Shown here piece by piece: positions 53,452 through 63,013 of a DNA stretch of 64,000 nt. The stretch is taken from the NCBI GenBank assembly GCA_003963075.1, contig RXJV01000035.1, positions 40,176-104,175 on the forward strand, in the 5' to 3' direction. The notes under the pieces are model-generated. The model saw nothing but the letters and a program-made list of their open reading frames with translations. It searched no databases and had not been told where the DNA came from. Every line of letters starts with the position of its first letter. Position 1 is the first letter of the stretch. The stretch is from Burkholderiales bacterium. Lineage in GTDB: Bacteria > Pseudomonadota > Gammaproteobacteria > Burkholderiales > Burkholderiaceae_C. Made by a program: the position numbers and the translations under genes.

Positions 53452-54250
53452 CCTGAACCACCCGGCGCAGACGCTGCCGGCCGAGCTGGACGGCTTCCAT
53501 GTCGAGATCGACCCCGCGCGCGAGCGGGCCGACATCGTCCTCGAGCGCCCGCCGCTCAACGTCATCAGCATGCGGGCGCGCGAGCAGCTGCGCATCACTT
53601 TCGAAGCACTGGACGCCGACACGCGCGTGCGCGTGATCGTCCTGCGCGCCATCGGCGAGCACTTCTCCAGCGGCGGCGACATCAAGGGCTTCCTTGAGGC
53701 TTCGCCCGAGCACGTCTCCAAACTGGCCTGGAACGTGGCCGCGCCGGCCCGCTGCAGCAAGCCGGTGATCGCCGCGGCGCGCGGCTATTGCTTCGGCGTG
53801 GGCTTCGAGCTGTCGCTGGCCTGCGACTTCCGCCTCGTCACCGACACCGCGCTGTACGCGCTGCCCGAGCAGAAGCTTGGCCAGATCCCGGGCTCCGGCG
53901 GTTCCGCGCGCCTGCAGAAGATGGTGGGCATCACGCGCACCAAGGACATCGTCATGCGTTCGCGCCGCATCAGCGGCCGCCAGGCCTTCGAGTGGGGCGT
54001 GGCGACCGACTGCGTGCCCGACGCCGAGCTGGAGAAGGCCACCGACGCGCTGGTGGACGAGCTGCGCTCCTTCAGCCCCCTGGCACAGCGCACTGCCAAG
54101 AAGCTGCTCAACGACACCGAGGACTCGCCGCTGTCCATCGCCATCGAGCTCGAAGGTCATTGCTACTCCCGCTTGCGCAGCTCAGCCGATTTCAAGGAGG
54201 GCGTCGAGGCCTTCCATTCCAAGCGCAAGCCGGCCTTCACCGGCCTCTGA
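53438..54250 (+). CDS. Enoyl-CoA hydratase/isomerase family protein
   Basis: This 270-residue crotonase-fold protein has the oxyanion-hole segment HFSSGGDIKGF and GYCFGVGFELSLACDF. The second active-site region is LPEQKLGQIPGSGGSARLQK, with Glu at the first acidic position and Gly/Ser at the later one. It could be a hydratase, isomerase or ring-opening hydrolase acting on the CoA ester made by the ligase. The start at 53438 overlaps the ligase gene by 14 bp. Confidence 0.9.
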   Translation: MMLTDLNHPAQTLPAELDGFHVEIDPARERADIVLERPPLNVISMRAREQLRITFEALDADTRVRVIVLRAIGEHFSSGGDIKGFLEASPEHVSKLAWNVAAPARCSKPVIAAARGYCFGVGFELSLACDFRLVTDTALYALPEQKLGQIPGSGGSARLQKMVGITRTKDIVMRSRRISGRQAFEWGVATDCVPDAELEKATDALVDELRSFSPLAQRTAKKLLNDTEDSPLSIAIELEGHCYSRLRSSADFKEGVEAFHSKRKPAFTGL

Positions 54251-54278
54251 CCCACGACAACAACAGGAGACAAACACC

Positions 54279-55445
54279 ATGAAAGCACTGCAATTCAGCA
54301 CCTTCGCCCTGGCCCTGTTCGGTAGCGCCGCTGCCAGCGCGCAGGCGCCCATCCGCATTGGCGTCGTCACGCCGCTGTCGGGCACCTACGCGGGCATCGG
54401 CCAGCAGGTCAAGTGGGGTCTGGACCTGGCCGCCGCCCAGATCAATGCCGGCGGCGGCGTGATGGGCCGCAAGCTCGAACTGATCTACGAGGACGAGGAA
54501 GCCAACCCGGCCGTGGCCGTGCAGAAGGCCGAGAAGCTGTTCCAGGTCAGCAAGGTGGACTTCCTCACCGGCACCGTCAACTCTGGCTCCACGCTGGCGG
54601 TGGGCCAGCTGGCCGAACGCAACGGCAAGCTGATCGCGACCACCGTGTCCTTCGCCGACTCGATCACGGCGGACAAGTGCTCGCCCAACGTCTTCCGCGT
54701 CAACGCCCGCGCCGGCATGCAGTCCGCGGCGCTGGCCGACTGGCTGTCGAGCACCAAGCCCAATGCCAATGTCTTCTACCTCGGCCCCGACTACGAGATG
54801 GGCCGCAGCACCGTCGCCGCCTTCAGGTCGGCCGCGGAAGGCAAGGGCGCCAAGACCGTGGGCGAGGTGTTCGCGCCGCTGGACAACAAGGACTACTCGC
54901 CCTTCTTCGGCCAGATCCGTTCGGCCCGGCCGGCGGTGATCTACACGTCCGTGGCCGGCAACGACACGGTGCGGCTGTTCACGCAGATGGCCGAGTTCGG
55001 CCTTAACCGCAATGTGCAGGTGGTGGGCGCCTCGGGCACCGTGACTTCGCAGAACCTCGCGGCCATCGGCAAGGCCGCGGACGGCTTCGTCACCGGCGTG
55101 GGCTACTCGACCAGCCTGGACTCGCCGGAGAACAAGAAGTTCGTCGCCGAATTCGAGGCCGCCAACAAGTCCCAGCCCGACCTCTATGGTGCCGACAGCT
55201 ACGGCGTGCTGTTCTTCTACAAGGCCGCGGTCGAGAAGGCCAAGAGCACCGAGACCGACAAGGTCCGCGAGGCCATGCGCGGCATCCAGTGGAGCACGCC
55301 GCAGGGCACCAAGACCATGCGCGCGGGCGACCACCAGGCCATGCAGGATATGTACGCGGTGCGCGTCAATGGCGGGAAATTCGAAATCGTCGGCAAGGTC
55401 GCGGCTGCGGCGGCGATCGGCGCCGACAGCTGCACCAAGTTCTGA
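54279..55445 (+). CDS. ABC transporter substrate-binding protein (branched-chain amino acid/aromatic type)
   Basis: This 388-residue periplasmic protein has a signal peptide (MKALQFSTFALALFGSAAASAQ). The type I binding fold starts PIRIGVVTPLSGTYAGIGQQ and has LIYEDEEANPAVAVQKAEKL. AGGAGA precedes the ATG at 54279. HAAT-family binding proteins take amino acids, amides or aromatic acids; linkage to a CoA-ligase/hydroxylase operon favours an aromatic or alicyclic acid here. Confidence 0.94.
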   Translation: MKALQFSTFALALFGSAAASAQAPIRIGVVTPLSGTYAGIGQQVKWGLDLAAAQINAGGGVMGRKLELIYEDEEANPAVAVQKAEKLFQVSKVDFLTGTVNSGSTLAVGQLAERNGKLIATTVSFADSITADKCSPNVFRVNARAGMQSAALADWLSSTKPNANVFYLGPDYEMGRSTVAAFRSAAEGKGAKTVGEVFAPLDNKDYSPFFGQIRSARPAVIYTSVAGNDTVRLFTQMAEFGLNRNVQVVGASGTVTSQNLAAIGKAADGFVTGVGYSTSLDSPENKKFVAEFEAANKSQPDLYGADSYGVLFFYKAAVEKAKSTETDKVREAMRGIQWSTPQGTKTMRAGDHQAMQDMYAVRVNGGKFEIVGKVAAAAAIGADSCTKF

Positions 55446-55458
55446 GCCGGAGGCCGTC

Positions 55459-56352
55459 ATGAACGAAGCCGTTGATTGGCTGCAATTCGTTCTCGCACCG
55501 CAGATGATCAACGGCCTGTCCATCGGCGTGGCCGTGGTGCTGATGGCGCTGGGCCTGACCATCATCTTCGGCCTGCTGGACGTGATCAACATGGCCCACG
55601 GCGAGTTCTACGCCATCGGTGCCTACGTGGCCGTGGCCCTGTTGGGCCTGGGCATGTCGTTCTGGTGGGCCTTGCTGCTCACGCCGCTGCTGATGGCCGT
55701 GATGGGCTACGCCACCGAGCGTGGGCTGATACAGCGCGTCTTCCACAGCAAGGACCGTCACACGCTCACACTGCTGCTGACCTTTGGCGTGGGCGTGGTG
55801 CTGGAAGACGTGCTCAAAATCGCCTTCGGCGCCAACCCACTACGCGTCGAGTCGCCGATCAGCGGTGCCAGGGAAGTGGTAGGCCTGTTCTTCCCGAACT
55901 ACCGTCTCTTCGTCATGGGCTTCGGTGGCCTGCTGATCGCGGGGGTCTGGCTGCTGGTCTTCCGCACGCCGCTGGGCGCCATCGTGCGGGCCGCGGCCTT
56001 CGACCGGCACATGAGCGCCTCGCTGGGCGTGCCGGTGGCGCGCGTTTACGCCGGAACCTTCGCATTCGGCGTGGCACTGGCGGGGCTGGCCGGCGTGCTG
56101 CTCGCGCCCATCTACTCGGTCTTCCCGACCATGGGGCGCGACTTCGTGCTGATCGCGTTCTCGGTCGTGATCATCGGCGGCATGGGCTCCATCAAAGGCG
56201 CAGTGCTCGCCGGACTGCTGCTGACGCAGGTGCAGTCCATCTCCAGCCTCTTCATTTCTCCCGTGTGGAGCGACCCGCTGCTCTTCGGCATCATGGTGCT
56301 GGTGCTGATGTGGCGGCCACAGGGTCTGTTCGGAAAGCTCGGTCATGCGTGA
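55459..56352 (+). CDS. ABC transporter permease, LivH type
   Basis: This 297-residue inner-membrane protein with about eight helices has the LivH signature GLSIGVAVVLMALGLTIIFG then MAHGEFYAIGAYVAV. The coupling region lies around VRAAAFDRHMSASLGVPVARVY. GGAG precedes the ATG at 55459. It overlaps the LivM-type gene by eight bases. It forms the import channel with that protein. Confidence 0.94.
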   Translation: MNEAVDWLQFVLAPQMINGLSIGVAVVLMALGLTIIFGLLDVINMAHGEFYAIGAYVAVALLGLGMSFWWALLLTPLLMAVMGYATERGLIQRVFHSKDRHTLTLLLTFGVGVVLEDVLKIAFGANPLRVESPISGAREVVGLFFPNYRLFVMGFGGLLIAGVWLLVFRTPLGAIVRAAAFDRHMSASLGVPVARVYAGTFAFGVALAGLAGVLLAPIYSVFPTMGRDFVLIAFSVVIIGGMGSIKGAVLAGLLLTQVQSISSLFISPVWSDPLLFGIMVLVLMWRPQGLFGKLGHA

Positions 56353-57382
56353 CGCCATCCTCACTCCTCCGCCCGCGCCAACCGGCGTGGCGACGCCGCC
56401 GCGCGACCGACGCGCGCCGCCCGACGCATTGCGCCTGCTGGCCTGGGTCTTCTTCGTGGGTGCCGCCGTCTTCGGCCTTGTGGCCACGGCGCTGGGCGAC
56501 CAGTTCTTCGTCCGGCTGGCAACCGAGGCCCTGATCTTCGGCGGCCTCGCGCTCTCCGTGGACCTGCTGCTTGGTCGCACGGGCCTGCTGCCGCTGGGCC
56601 AGGCGCTGTTCTTCGGCCTGGGCGCCTATGTCTCCGCGCTGGTGCTCCAGCACTGGGCGGCATCGTTCTGGCTGGCGTTGGCAGTGGCCGTGGCCGTCAG
56701 CGCGCTGGCCGGCCTGGTGGGCGGGTTGATTGCAATCCGTTCCAAGGGCGTGTACTTCGCGCTGATCAGCTTCGGCCTGGCACAGGTCGTCTCCAAGGTC
56801 GTGTTCAACACCCGCGAGCTTGGCGCCTCGGACGGCATCATCGGTGTTCCGGCTGCGGCTGTGTTGCCGGGTTTGGGCTCGGACGATCCGCTGGGCTTCT
56901 TCCTCGTCACCCTGGCCTTCGTCGCCGCGCTCTACCTCGTCCTGCGACACCTGATGGGCACACCGCTGGGCCGGCAGCTCGATGCCATCCGTGTCAACGA
57001 GCACCGCGTGGCCTTCCTCGGCTTCGACCCCTGGCGCTACAAGCTCGCAGCCTTCGTCGCTGCGGCCTGCATGGCCGGTGCCAGCGGCGCGCTCTACCCG
57101 ATGCTGCGCGGCTTTGTCTCGCCAGAGCTGATGTTCTTCCAGGTCTCGGGCCAGGCGGTGATCAATGTCATCGTCGGCGGCACCGGCACGCTGATCGGGC
57201 CGCTCTACGGATCAGCCCTGCTGACCGGCCTGCGCTCCGTCGTCGGCTCCTTCACCTCCCACCACCACATCGTCATCGGACTGCTCTTCGTGGTGGCGGT
57301 GATCCTGCTGCCGCGCGGCCTGATCGGCAGCAGCCTGCCGCACCTTCAGCGCTGGCTCTATCTGAGAGGAAACAAGTCATGA
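56345..57382 (+). CDS. ABC transporter permease, LivM type
   Basis: This 345-residue permease has about nine helices. The LivM features are LGRTGLLPLGQALFFGLGAY and the coupling region GRQLDAIRVNEHRVAFLGFD. A polar N-terminal extension of about 28 residues (Pro/Ala/Arg-rich) precedes the first helix. It overlaps both neighbouring genes by a few bases. Confidence 0.94.
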   Translation: MRDAILTPPPAPTGVATPPRDRRAPPDALRLLAWVFFVGAAVFGLVATALGDQFFVRLATEALIFGGLALSVDLLLGRTGLLPLGQALFFGLGAYVSALVLQHWAASFWLALAVAVAVSALAGLVGGLIAIRSKGVYFALISFGLAQVVSKVVFNTRELGASDGIIGVPAAAVLPGLGSDDPLGFFLVTLAFVAALYLVLRHLMGTPLGRQLDAIRVNEHRVAFLGFDPWRYKLAAFVAAACMAGASGALYPMLRGFVSPELMFFQVSGQAVINVIVGGTGTLIGPLYGSALLTGLRSVVGSFTSHHHIVIGLLFVVAVILLPRGLIGSSLPHLQRWLYLRGNKS

Positions 57383-58131
57383 GTGCTCTTCTCGAAGTCC
57401 GGGGTTTGGGCGTGCGCTTCGGCTCGCTGCAGGCGGTCAGCGACGTCAGTTTCGACGCCCAGCCCGGCGCCATCACGGCCGTGATCGGTCCCAATGGCGC
57501 GGGCAAGAGCAGCCTGTTCAACCTGATCAGCGGAGCCATCAGGCCCAGCAGCGGCACGGTGCGCTTCGAGGGCCGCGAGCTGACCGGTGCTGCGCCCCAC
57601 CAGATGCTGGCCGCCGGCCTGGCGCGCTCCTTCCAGATCACCAATCTCTTCTTCGAGCTACCGGTGCGCGAGAACCTACGCCTGGCCGCGCAGTTCCTGG
57701 AGCGCGGCCAGGGCCTGCTGCGCTCGCTCACTCGCAGTCGGCAGGCGCTGGCCCGGGTGGATGAGCTGATTGAGCAATTCGGCCTGGCCGACAAGGCGGA
57801 CGAGCTGGCGGGCTTTCTCTCGCACGGCGAGCGGCGGCGGCTGGAGATCGCGGTTTCGCTAGCCGCGCGGCCCCGCCTGCTGCTGCTGGACGAGCCAACG
57901 CAGGGCATGAGCCACGCCGACACCCGCGAGACCGAGCAGATGATCCGCGGGCTGGTGCGCGAGCATGGCCTTTCGGTGCTGCTGGTGGAGCACGATGTGG
58001 ACCTGGTGATGCAGCTCTCCGACCATGTGATCGTGATGCACCAGGGTCAGAAGCTGGCCGAGGGAACGCCTGCGGCCGTGCGGGCGAACGCGGCGGTGCA
58101 GGCCGCCTATTTCGGAGAGCACCATGCTTGA
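57379..58131 (+). CDS. ABC transporter ATP-binding protein, LivG type
   Basis: This 250-residue ATPase has Walker A IGPNGAGKSSLFNLISG, the ABC signature in LSHGERRRLEIAVSL (HGERR in place of SGGQQ) and Walker B LLLLDEPTQGM. The Q-loop region and a final H-loop (LLVEHDVDLVM) are complete. It overlaps LivM by four bases. It drives the importer together with the LivF-type ATPase. Confidence 0.94.
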   Translation: MSALLEVRGLGVRFGSLQAVSDVSFDAQPGAITAVIGPNGAGKSSLFNLISGAIRPSSGTVRFEGRELTGAAPHQMLAAGLARSFQITNLFFELPVRENLRLAAQFLERGQGLLRSLTRSRQALARVDELIEQFGLADKADELAGFLSHGERRRLEIAVSLAARPRLLLLDEPTQGMSHADTRETEQMIRGLVREHGLSVLLVEHDVDLVMQLSDHVIVMHQGQKLAEGTPAAVRANAAVQAAYFGEHHA

Positions 58132-58831
58132 ACTCAAGGACGTGCACACGCACTACGGGCTCAGCCATGTGCTGCAGGGCATCTCGCTAAGCGTCGGCTC
58201 CGGCGAGGTAGTGGGCCTATTCGGCCGCAACGGCGTGGGCAAGACGACTGTGATCAAGACCATCGCCGGCTGGGTTCGACCTAGCCGGGGCGCGCTGCAC
58301 TTCGATGGTGAGGACATGACGGGCGCCGCGCCCGAGCAGGTCTGCCGCCGCGGCATCGGCCTGGTGCCGGAAGACCGGCGCATCTTTCCGGGCCTGACGG
58401 TGGAGGAGAACCTCAAGCTCGGTCTCCTCCAGGCGCCCCGCCGCAGCCGTGCGGAGTCGCGCAGCAAGCTCGAGCAGATCTACCAGCGTTTCCCGCGCCT
58501 GGCCGAGCGCCGACGTCAGATGGGCACCACCCTATCTGGCGGGGAGCAGCAGATGCTCGCCATGGCGCGCGTGCTGGCCGGCGCACCCAAGCTGCTGCTG
58601 ATCGACGAGCCCACGGAAGGTCTGGCGCCGATGATCGTGGACGAGCTATTCGAGCTCATGGCCGGACTGGCTCGGGACGGCATCCCCATCGTGCTCGTAG
58701 AGCAGAACGTGCAGCGCGCCATCGCACTCACGCAGCGCTACTACCTGATCGAGCGCGGCCAGGTGACGGCCCAGGGCGATTCGACCAACGCGGCACACCG
58801 TGCGGACTTGCTGGAGAAGCTGAGCGTTTAG
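58124..58831 (+). CDS. ABC transporter ATP-binding protein, LivF type
   Basis: This 235-residue ATPase has Walker A FGRNGVGKTTVIKTIAG, the signature TTLSGGEQQMLAMARVL and Walker B LLLIDEPTEGLAP, with H-loop IVLVEQNVQRAI (Gln instead of His, usual for LivF). It overlaps the LivG-type gene by eight bases and ends the operon that began at 47561. Confidence 0.94.
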   Translation: MLELKDVHTHYGLSHVLQGISLSVGSGEVVGLFGRNGVGKTTVIKTIAGWVRPSRGALHFDGEDMTGAAPEQVCRRGIGLVPEDRRIFPGLTVEENLKLGLLQAPRRSRAESRSKLEQIYQRFPRLAERRRQMGTTLSGGEQQMLAMARVLAGAPKLLLIDEPTEGLAPMIVDELFELMAGLARDGIPIVLVEQNVQRAIALTQRYYLIERGQVTAQGDSTNAAHRADLLEKLSV

Positions 58832-59169
58832 GCTAGGCACATGCCCTTCGCAAGTCTATCGAGCGGGTCCGCTGAGGAGCACAAGTGCCAGCTCCAGGCC
58901 GGATGCAATGTTCGCGCTGGCAATTTCACGGCACCTCAGCACCCGCGACATCCTGTGCGCATCACTCAGCGGTCTTTGAGGATGCGGGACTAGCACCGGG
59001 CGGACGTCTGCTGAGCGGCGATGAGCGTGCATTGACGTCGCGGTGTCCACAGACTGCAAACGCTGCGAAGCAGCCGTCAGCTGCAGGCTGTCTGCAGCCA
59101 CTGAGATTTGGCGGGCGAGCGGCCGCTGCCGTCAGCACCGGTCATTGGCCCGATCGAAGGCTGAATGAC
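58832..59169. other. 338-bp spacer after the importer operon
   Basis: No gene or clear terminator hairpin is visible right after the stop. An open minus-strand frame here has no homology. GCAGCCGTCAGCTGCAGGCTGTCTGC near 59070-59095 contains overlapping short dyads of unknown meaning. The right side joins the IS1182-type remnant. Confidence 0.35.
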
Positions 59170-59949
59170 CGCTGCACCGCCCTGTCCGGATCGGTGAAGT
59201 TGTCCTGCGCCTTGTCCTCGGGCACGCCGAACTCGCGCTTGTAGCGCCCGCCGCGCGGCGGTTCGTCAGGGTCACCCCCGCGCTCGAACTCGGCGTCGCG
59301 TTGGCGTTGCTCCAGGCGCTGACGGGCCTCGGTGATGGCGAGCCTAGCGCCGGCCAATCTCGGCGGGAATGTCCAGTTCCGGTTCGCTCTTCTCGGCCTC
59401 GTCCGCCTGCTGCGCACGCTTGAGCAGGGCTTCGATCTGTGCCTTGAGCTCGGCCTCGGCCTTGAGCATGTGGCCGTAGCTCATGGCCTTGTGACGGCTG
59501 GCGTTGGCCTTGATCTTGGTGCCGTCCACCGCAATCGTGCCCAGCTTGACCAGACCTATCTCGCGCGCCAGGCGCACCACCTGCACGAACAACTCCGACA
59601 GCTCCTTGAGGTGGAAGGCCCGGAAGTCGCGGATCGTGCGGTGCGCAGGGAAGTTGCCTGCGCCCAGCACACGGAACGCCACGTCTTCGTGCAGCTTCTT
59701 GGCGATCTTGCGCGAGCTGAAGACCCCCGTGGCGTAGCCGTACACCAGCACCTTGACCATCATCGCCGCGTGGAAGGGCTGGTTGCGCGGGCCGTCCTTA
59801 TCGTAGCGGGCGTGGAATGCGCTCAGATCCAGCGTGTCCACCGTGTCGCTGATGAAGTGCGCCAGATGGCCCTCGGGCAGCCAATCTTGGATGGCCTCGG
59901 GCAGCAGCAGCATCTGCTGCGGTTCGTAGGGTAGGTAGTTCGCGGCCAT
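59170..59949 (-). pseudogene. IS1182-family (DDE) transposase, N-terminal remnant with frameshift
   Basis: The frame from ATG at 59949 (MAANYLPYEPQQMLLLPEAI) is the N-terminal part of IS1182/IS5-like transposases, with AFHARYDKDGPRNQPFHAAM, GAGNFPAHRTIRDFRAFHL and the first catalytic Asp in GTIAVDGTKIKANASRHKAM. A frameshift near 59350 moves the coding sequence to another frame (ITEARQRLEQRQRDAEFERG and KAQDNFTDPD). All homology ends near 59170, before the later catalytic acids. It cannot transpose. Confidence 0.87.
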
Positions 59950-60186
59950 GGCCACGAAACGTACCTCAACCCTCATCCGCAGTCAGGGACTTCCCTTCTG
60001 CCGCCCAGACTCCTAGCCGCCCGCTCCTTGAGGCGGTTTGTGGCAGCGACGACTTCGTTGCGACCACCGCCGGCAAGAGCGGTTCAATCGGGATCGGTTT
60101 GAAGGAGCGGCGCACGAGGACAGGACCTCTTCATCCCGATCACTCAAGCCATGTGGAGCTTCACATTTGCCGCCGCTGACAGCTCG

Positions 60187-60489
60187 TCAGCCAGGCAATT
60201 TCGCCGCCAGCAGCTCGATCTTCTCGATGTTAGGCGGTGTACTGAGCAAGGCGGCTGCGTTCGCCAGCAACGCGGCGGCGATCTGGCCGTGCAGGTGAGC
60301 CTCGCGGCCGGCCTCGTCCGCAAAAGCGTCAAAGACGCCGAACGTCGATGGGCCGAACTTCAATGCGAACCAGGCGGTGGTGCCCGATTCGGCGTTGGCG
60401 AGCGGCAACGCGCTTCTCAGAAAGTCGGCAACGGCGGCTTCCTGGCCAGGCTTGGCTTCAAGGCGGACGAACAGAGCGAACTTGGTCAT
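60187..60489 (-). CDS. Antibiotic biosynthesis monooxygenase (ABM)-domain protein
   Basis: This 100-residue protein has a dimeric alpha/beta-barrel ABM fold: MTKFALFVRLEAKPGQEAAV, then TTAWFALKFGPSTFGVFDAF and AHLHGQIAAALLANAAALL. Such cofactor-free proteins act as quinol or aromatic monooxygenases or as small stress proteins. GAGGAT precedes the ATG at 60489. It is divergent from a GlxA-type regulator that probably controls it. Confidence 0.85.
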   Translation of the reverse strand: MTKFALFVRLEAKPGQEAAVADFLRSALPLANAESGTTAWFALKFGPSTFGVFDAFADEAGREAHLHGQIAAALLANAAALLSTPPNIEKIELLAAKLPG

Positions 60490-60569
60490 GGAGTGATCCT
60501 CTGGTTGAAGGGGTGAAAGCGTTGGCGAGTCCGAAGTCTCGGGTGCGACGGCAGTTTTTGCGAGTGGCA

Positions 60570-60595
60570 GGAATGACAACATTGATATCATTTCC
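60570..60595. promoter_or_regulatory. Imperfect dyad in the ABM-GlxA divergent promoter
   Basis: GGAATGA (60570-60576) faces TCATTTCC (60588-60595) around a centre that itself contains the palindrome TGATATCA. It lies in the 109-bp gap between the two divergent genes, immediately upstream of the regulator's ATG, so it may be an autoregulatory operator. Support is positional only. Confidence 0.35.
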
Positions 60596-60598
60596 GCC

Positions 60599-61561
60599 AT
60601 GAATCTGCACCTTCTTGTTCTCGATGGCGTGTTCGACCTGGGTCTTGCTGCACTCATGGACACACTGAGCACGGCCAATGAACTGGCAGGCTCGCTCGCA
60701 CAGGCGCCGCCGCCCATCAACGTCACGTTGGTCGGCGTTCGGCGTCGCGTGCGCACCGCGCACGGTCTGGCGGTACCGGTCGTGCCAGTGCACCGCGTGC
60801 AAAACCCTGACGTTGTTCTGGTGCCCGCACTCGGCGCCAAGATGCCAGACGCACTCGCCGCGCGTCTCGCGAATGCGGACGTGGCCGACGCGGTCGTCGC
60901 GTTGCAGCAATGGTCAAGCGCCCGCGCGGCCGCTGGCGCCGCCTGCACTGGCACGTTCTTGCTGGCGGAAAGCGCGCTGCTAGATGGCCAGCGCGCCACA
61001 ACTTCGTGGTGGCTGGCGCCAATGTTTCGGCAGCGCTATCCGCACGTGGTGCTCGACGAGTCCCGCATGCTTGTGAATTCGGCCAGCTTCACCACGGCCG
61101 GCGCCGCCTTGGCTCATCTCGACCTGGCATTGAGCGTCGTGCGCAGCCGTAGCCCAGCGCTGGCGGCTCTGGCTGCGCGATACCTGCTGGTAGAGGCCCG
61201 CGGCTCGCAAGCTGAGTTCGTGATCCCCGATCACCTGGCCCATGCCGACCCGGTGGTCGAGCGCTTTGAGGGCTGGGCCAGGCAGCAACTCGCGCACGGG
61301 TTCTCTCTCGCCGATGCGGCCATCGCAGCGGGCGCCAGTGAACGCACCTTGGCGCGGCGCGTGCAAAGCGTATTGGGCAAGACACCCCTCTCGTACTTCC
61401 AGGATCTGCGCGTCGAGCGTGCGGTGCATCTGCTGCGAACCGGCAGCGAGAGCGTCGACCAAATCGCCGCACAGATCGGCTATTCCGACGGTGTGACCCT
61501 TCGCAACCTGTTGCGACGCAAGCTGGGCCGCGGCGTGAGGGAGTTGCGTGCACGTGCCTGA
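60599..61561 (+). CDS. GlxA-family transcriptional regulator (DJ-1/PfpI domain plus AraC HTH)
   Basis: This 320-residue protein has an N-terminal DJ-1/PfpI-like domain (LHLLVLDGVFDLGLAALMDT, then the 'nucleophile elbow' region AGAACTGTFLLAESALLDG with a Cys). The C-terminal AraC-type HTH has FSLADAAIAAGASERTLARR and VDQIAAQIGYSDGVTLRNLL. It is divergent from the ABM gene. The ligand is unknown. Confidence 0.92.
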   Translation: MNLHLLVLDGVFDLGLAALMDTLSTANELAGSLAQAPPPINVTLVGVRRRVRTAHGLAVPVVPVHRVQNPDVVLVPALGAKMPDALAARLANADVADAVVALQQWSSARAAAGAACTGTFLLAESALLDGQRATTSWWLAPMFRQRYPHVVLDESRMLVNSASFTTAGAALAHLDLALSVVRSRSPALAALAARYLLVEARGSQAEFVIPDHLAHADPVVERFEGWARQQLAHGFSLADAAIAAGASERTLARRVQSVLGKTPLSYFQDLRVERAVHLLRTGSESVDQIAAQIGYSDGVTLRNLLRRKLGRGVRELRARA

Positions 61562-62018
61562 TCGGCGCCGCGTGGTGCAGCTCAATGATGTGCCCGAATG
61601 CTGCCGGTACTGAACGTCTGCAGATGGCCGGGAGTGCCCTTCCGCGGAACCACCAGGAAGCCGCCTTTCATGACGAGTAGGCACTCCGCCTGATTGCCGG
61701 CAATGGGGTTGCCGCCAGACGTCCTGCAGGCGCATCCTTTGTGGCCCTCAACTCGATGGGAGACCATCATGAGTACCGCAAGCAATGTCTACGCAAACAC
61801 GCACAGGTTGGTCGTTTTAGCCGCGAGTCTGTGGGGCAGCTGTACTCGCCCTCTGGAAGGGACGTCTGCAAATGGGTCGGCGGCCGGCCGGCAAGTGACA
61901 GCAATGACCCTTTCCCAGCCGCGAAGCGATTATCCGATTCACGATAGTCGGGGGGTAAAACTTGCGGCGCGTTGCCGAGGCGCGCCTGCCTCAGCAGGCG
62001 ACAGCTGCAGGCACGCGC
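61562..62018. other. 457-bp region without a supportable gene
   Basis: Short open frames exist on both strands (for example ATG at 61769), but none has a recognisable family, good ribosome-binding site and sensible composition together. Nothing structural is seen except an AT-richer patch near 61920-61965. Confidence 0.35.
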
Positions 62019-62290
62019 TTAGATGAGGAACCGCATGAGGATCCGCCGGATGTGGCCTGGCGGGTTCAGGCACAGCTCAGCCGCATCACAGCCGAGCCCC
62101 TTTGCCAGCTTGAGAAGAGCGAGTATGGTTGGCTGGCTCAGCCTTCTTTCAAGTCTGCTGATGTACGAGCGTTCGATCTCCGTTTCCAGCGCCCCTCCCA
62201 GCTGGCACGCTTGAGCCGTTGAGCCAAATCCTGAATGTCTTTGCGGAGCTCAAGGTCTTGATGCCAATCGAAGAGCGTGCGAATGCTTGG
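62019..62290 (-). pseudogene. XRE-family regulator remnant
   Basis: On the minus strand a frame ending at 62019 reads ETEIERSYISRLERRLSQPT, then ILALLKLAKGLGCDAAEL, the second half of a Cro/C1 HTH (recognition helix plus following helices). The first half (LRKDIQDLAQRLKRAS) is found just upstream in another frame, and the scaffold helix between is missing or altered near 62215. The gene is therefore broken. Confidence 0.5.
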
Positions 62291-62698
62291 GTACGACAGC
62301 CCGAGACATTTGCGGCGGCGAACCGGCCCTAAAGCGCACGTCCAGTGGCAGCATGGACGACCTTAGAGCAATCGCGGACTGGTCGGACAGCATCCGCAGC
62401 GACGACTTCAGTTAACCCGTGCGAATTTCGAACTGCGTCGGTCAGGGGAGATTCGAGTGGCACCGCTGAAAAAGGCAATGGGCTCTGCACTCGTCCGATA
62501 CGAATCGATTATCGAGGCCAAGATAATCGGGGGATTAATGTGGCGCTACGCCCCCACTCCGGAACTCACCGTGTCTGGGTGGAGGGACGTGCGCCAATTG
62601 ACGTCAAAGTTGAAGCCCATTGCGACTGAGGCAGGTGCGTTGAGTCACTTCAAGTCCCTGCCTGTCGCCGTACGAGTGGTTTCCTTGATCGTCGGGGG
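62291..62698. other. 408-bp region without a supportable gene
   Basis: A plus-strand frame of 122 codons (62457-62825) crosses into the next gene on the opposite strand. It has no recognisable features and is not called. No repeat or RNA is apparent. Confidence 0.35.
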
Positions 62699-63013
62699 CT
62701 ATCTAGCTCTTGGCCGTCGCCCCACAGGAATCCTCGGATCCCGTGCAATCTTTGATATGGCGTCCTTAACCGCTGCCGTGTTAAGTTTTGCAGCATCCGG
62801 TACGCCTGCGCGAACAGCCGCGTGAATTGCCTTGCGCAGCGTATCCCTGACATCCTCAGGGAGCGGGTGAGTCGCTGCGTCCTCAAACTGATAGGTACCG
62901 CCATCAACACGGTAACGATAGTGGTGGTTTAAAACTACCGCGAGCATATCCAGCATCGGCGTGCTGTATGTGCCCCACGGCGTTCGTGCTATTCGCGGAT
63001 CGGGCACTTTCAT
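62699..63013 (-). CDS. Hypothetical protein
   Basis: This 104-residue protein has a clean start: AAGGAG lies about 8 bp before the ATG at 63013. The sequence MKVPDPRIARTPWGTYSTPM, then MLAVVLNHHYRYRVDGGTYQ and a basic tail (IPVGRRPRAR) looks like a folded small protein, but I recognise no family. The frame is open for 125 codons further upstream with no homology, so the ATG chosen by the ribosome-binding site is used. Confidence 0.55.
   Translation of the reverse strand: MKVPDPRIARTPWGTYSTPMLDMLAVVLNHHYRYRVDGGTYQFEDAATHPLPEDVRDTLRKAIHAAVRAGVPDAAKLNTAAVKDAISKIARDPRIPVGRRPRAR

Noticed and set aside
62457..62825. A 122-codon plus-strand frame
   Set aside because: No family resemblance, and it overlaps the end of the better supported minus-strand gene at 62699-63013.
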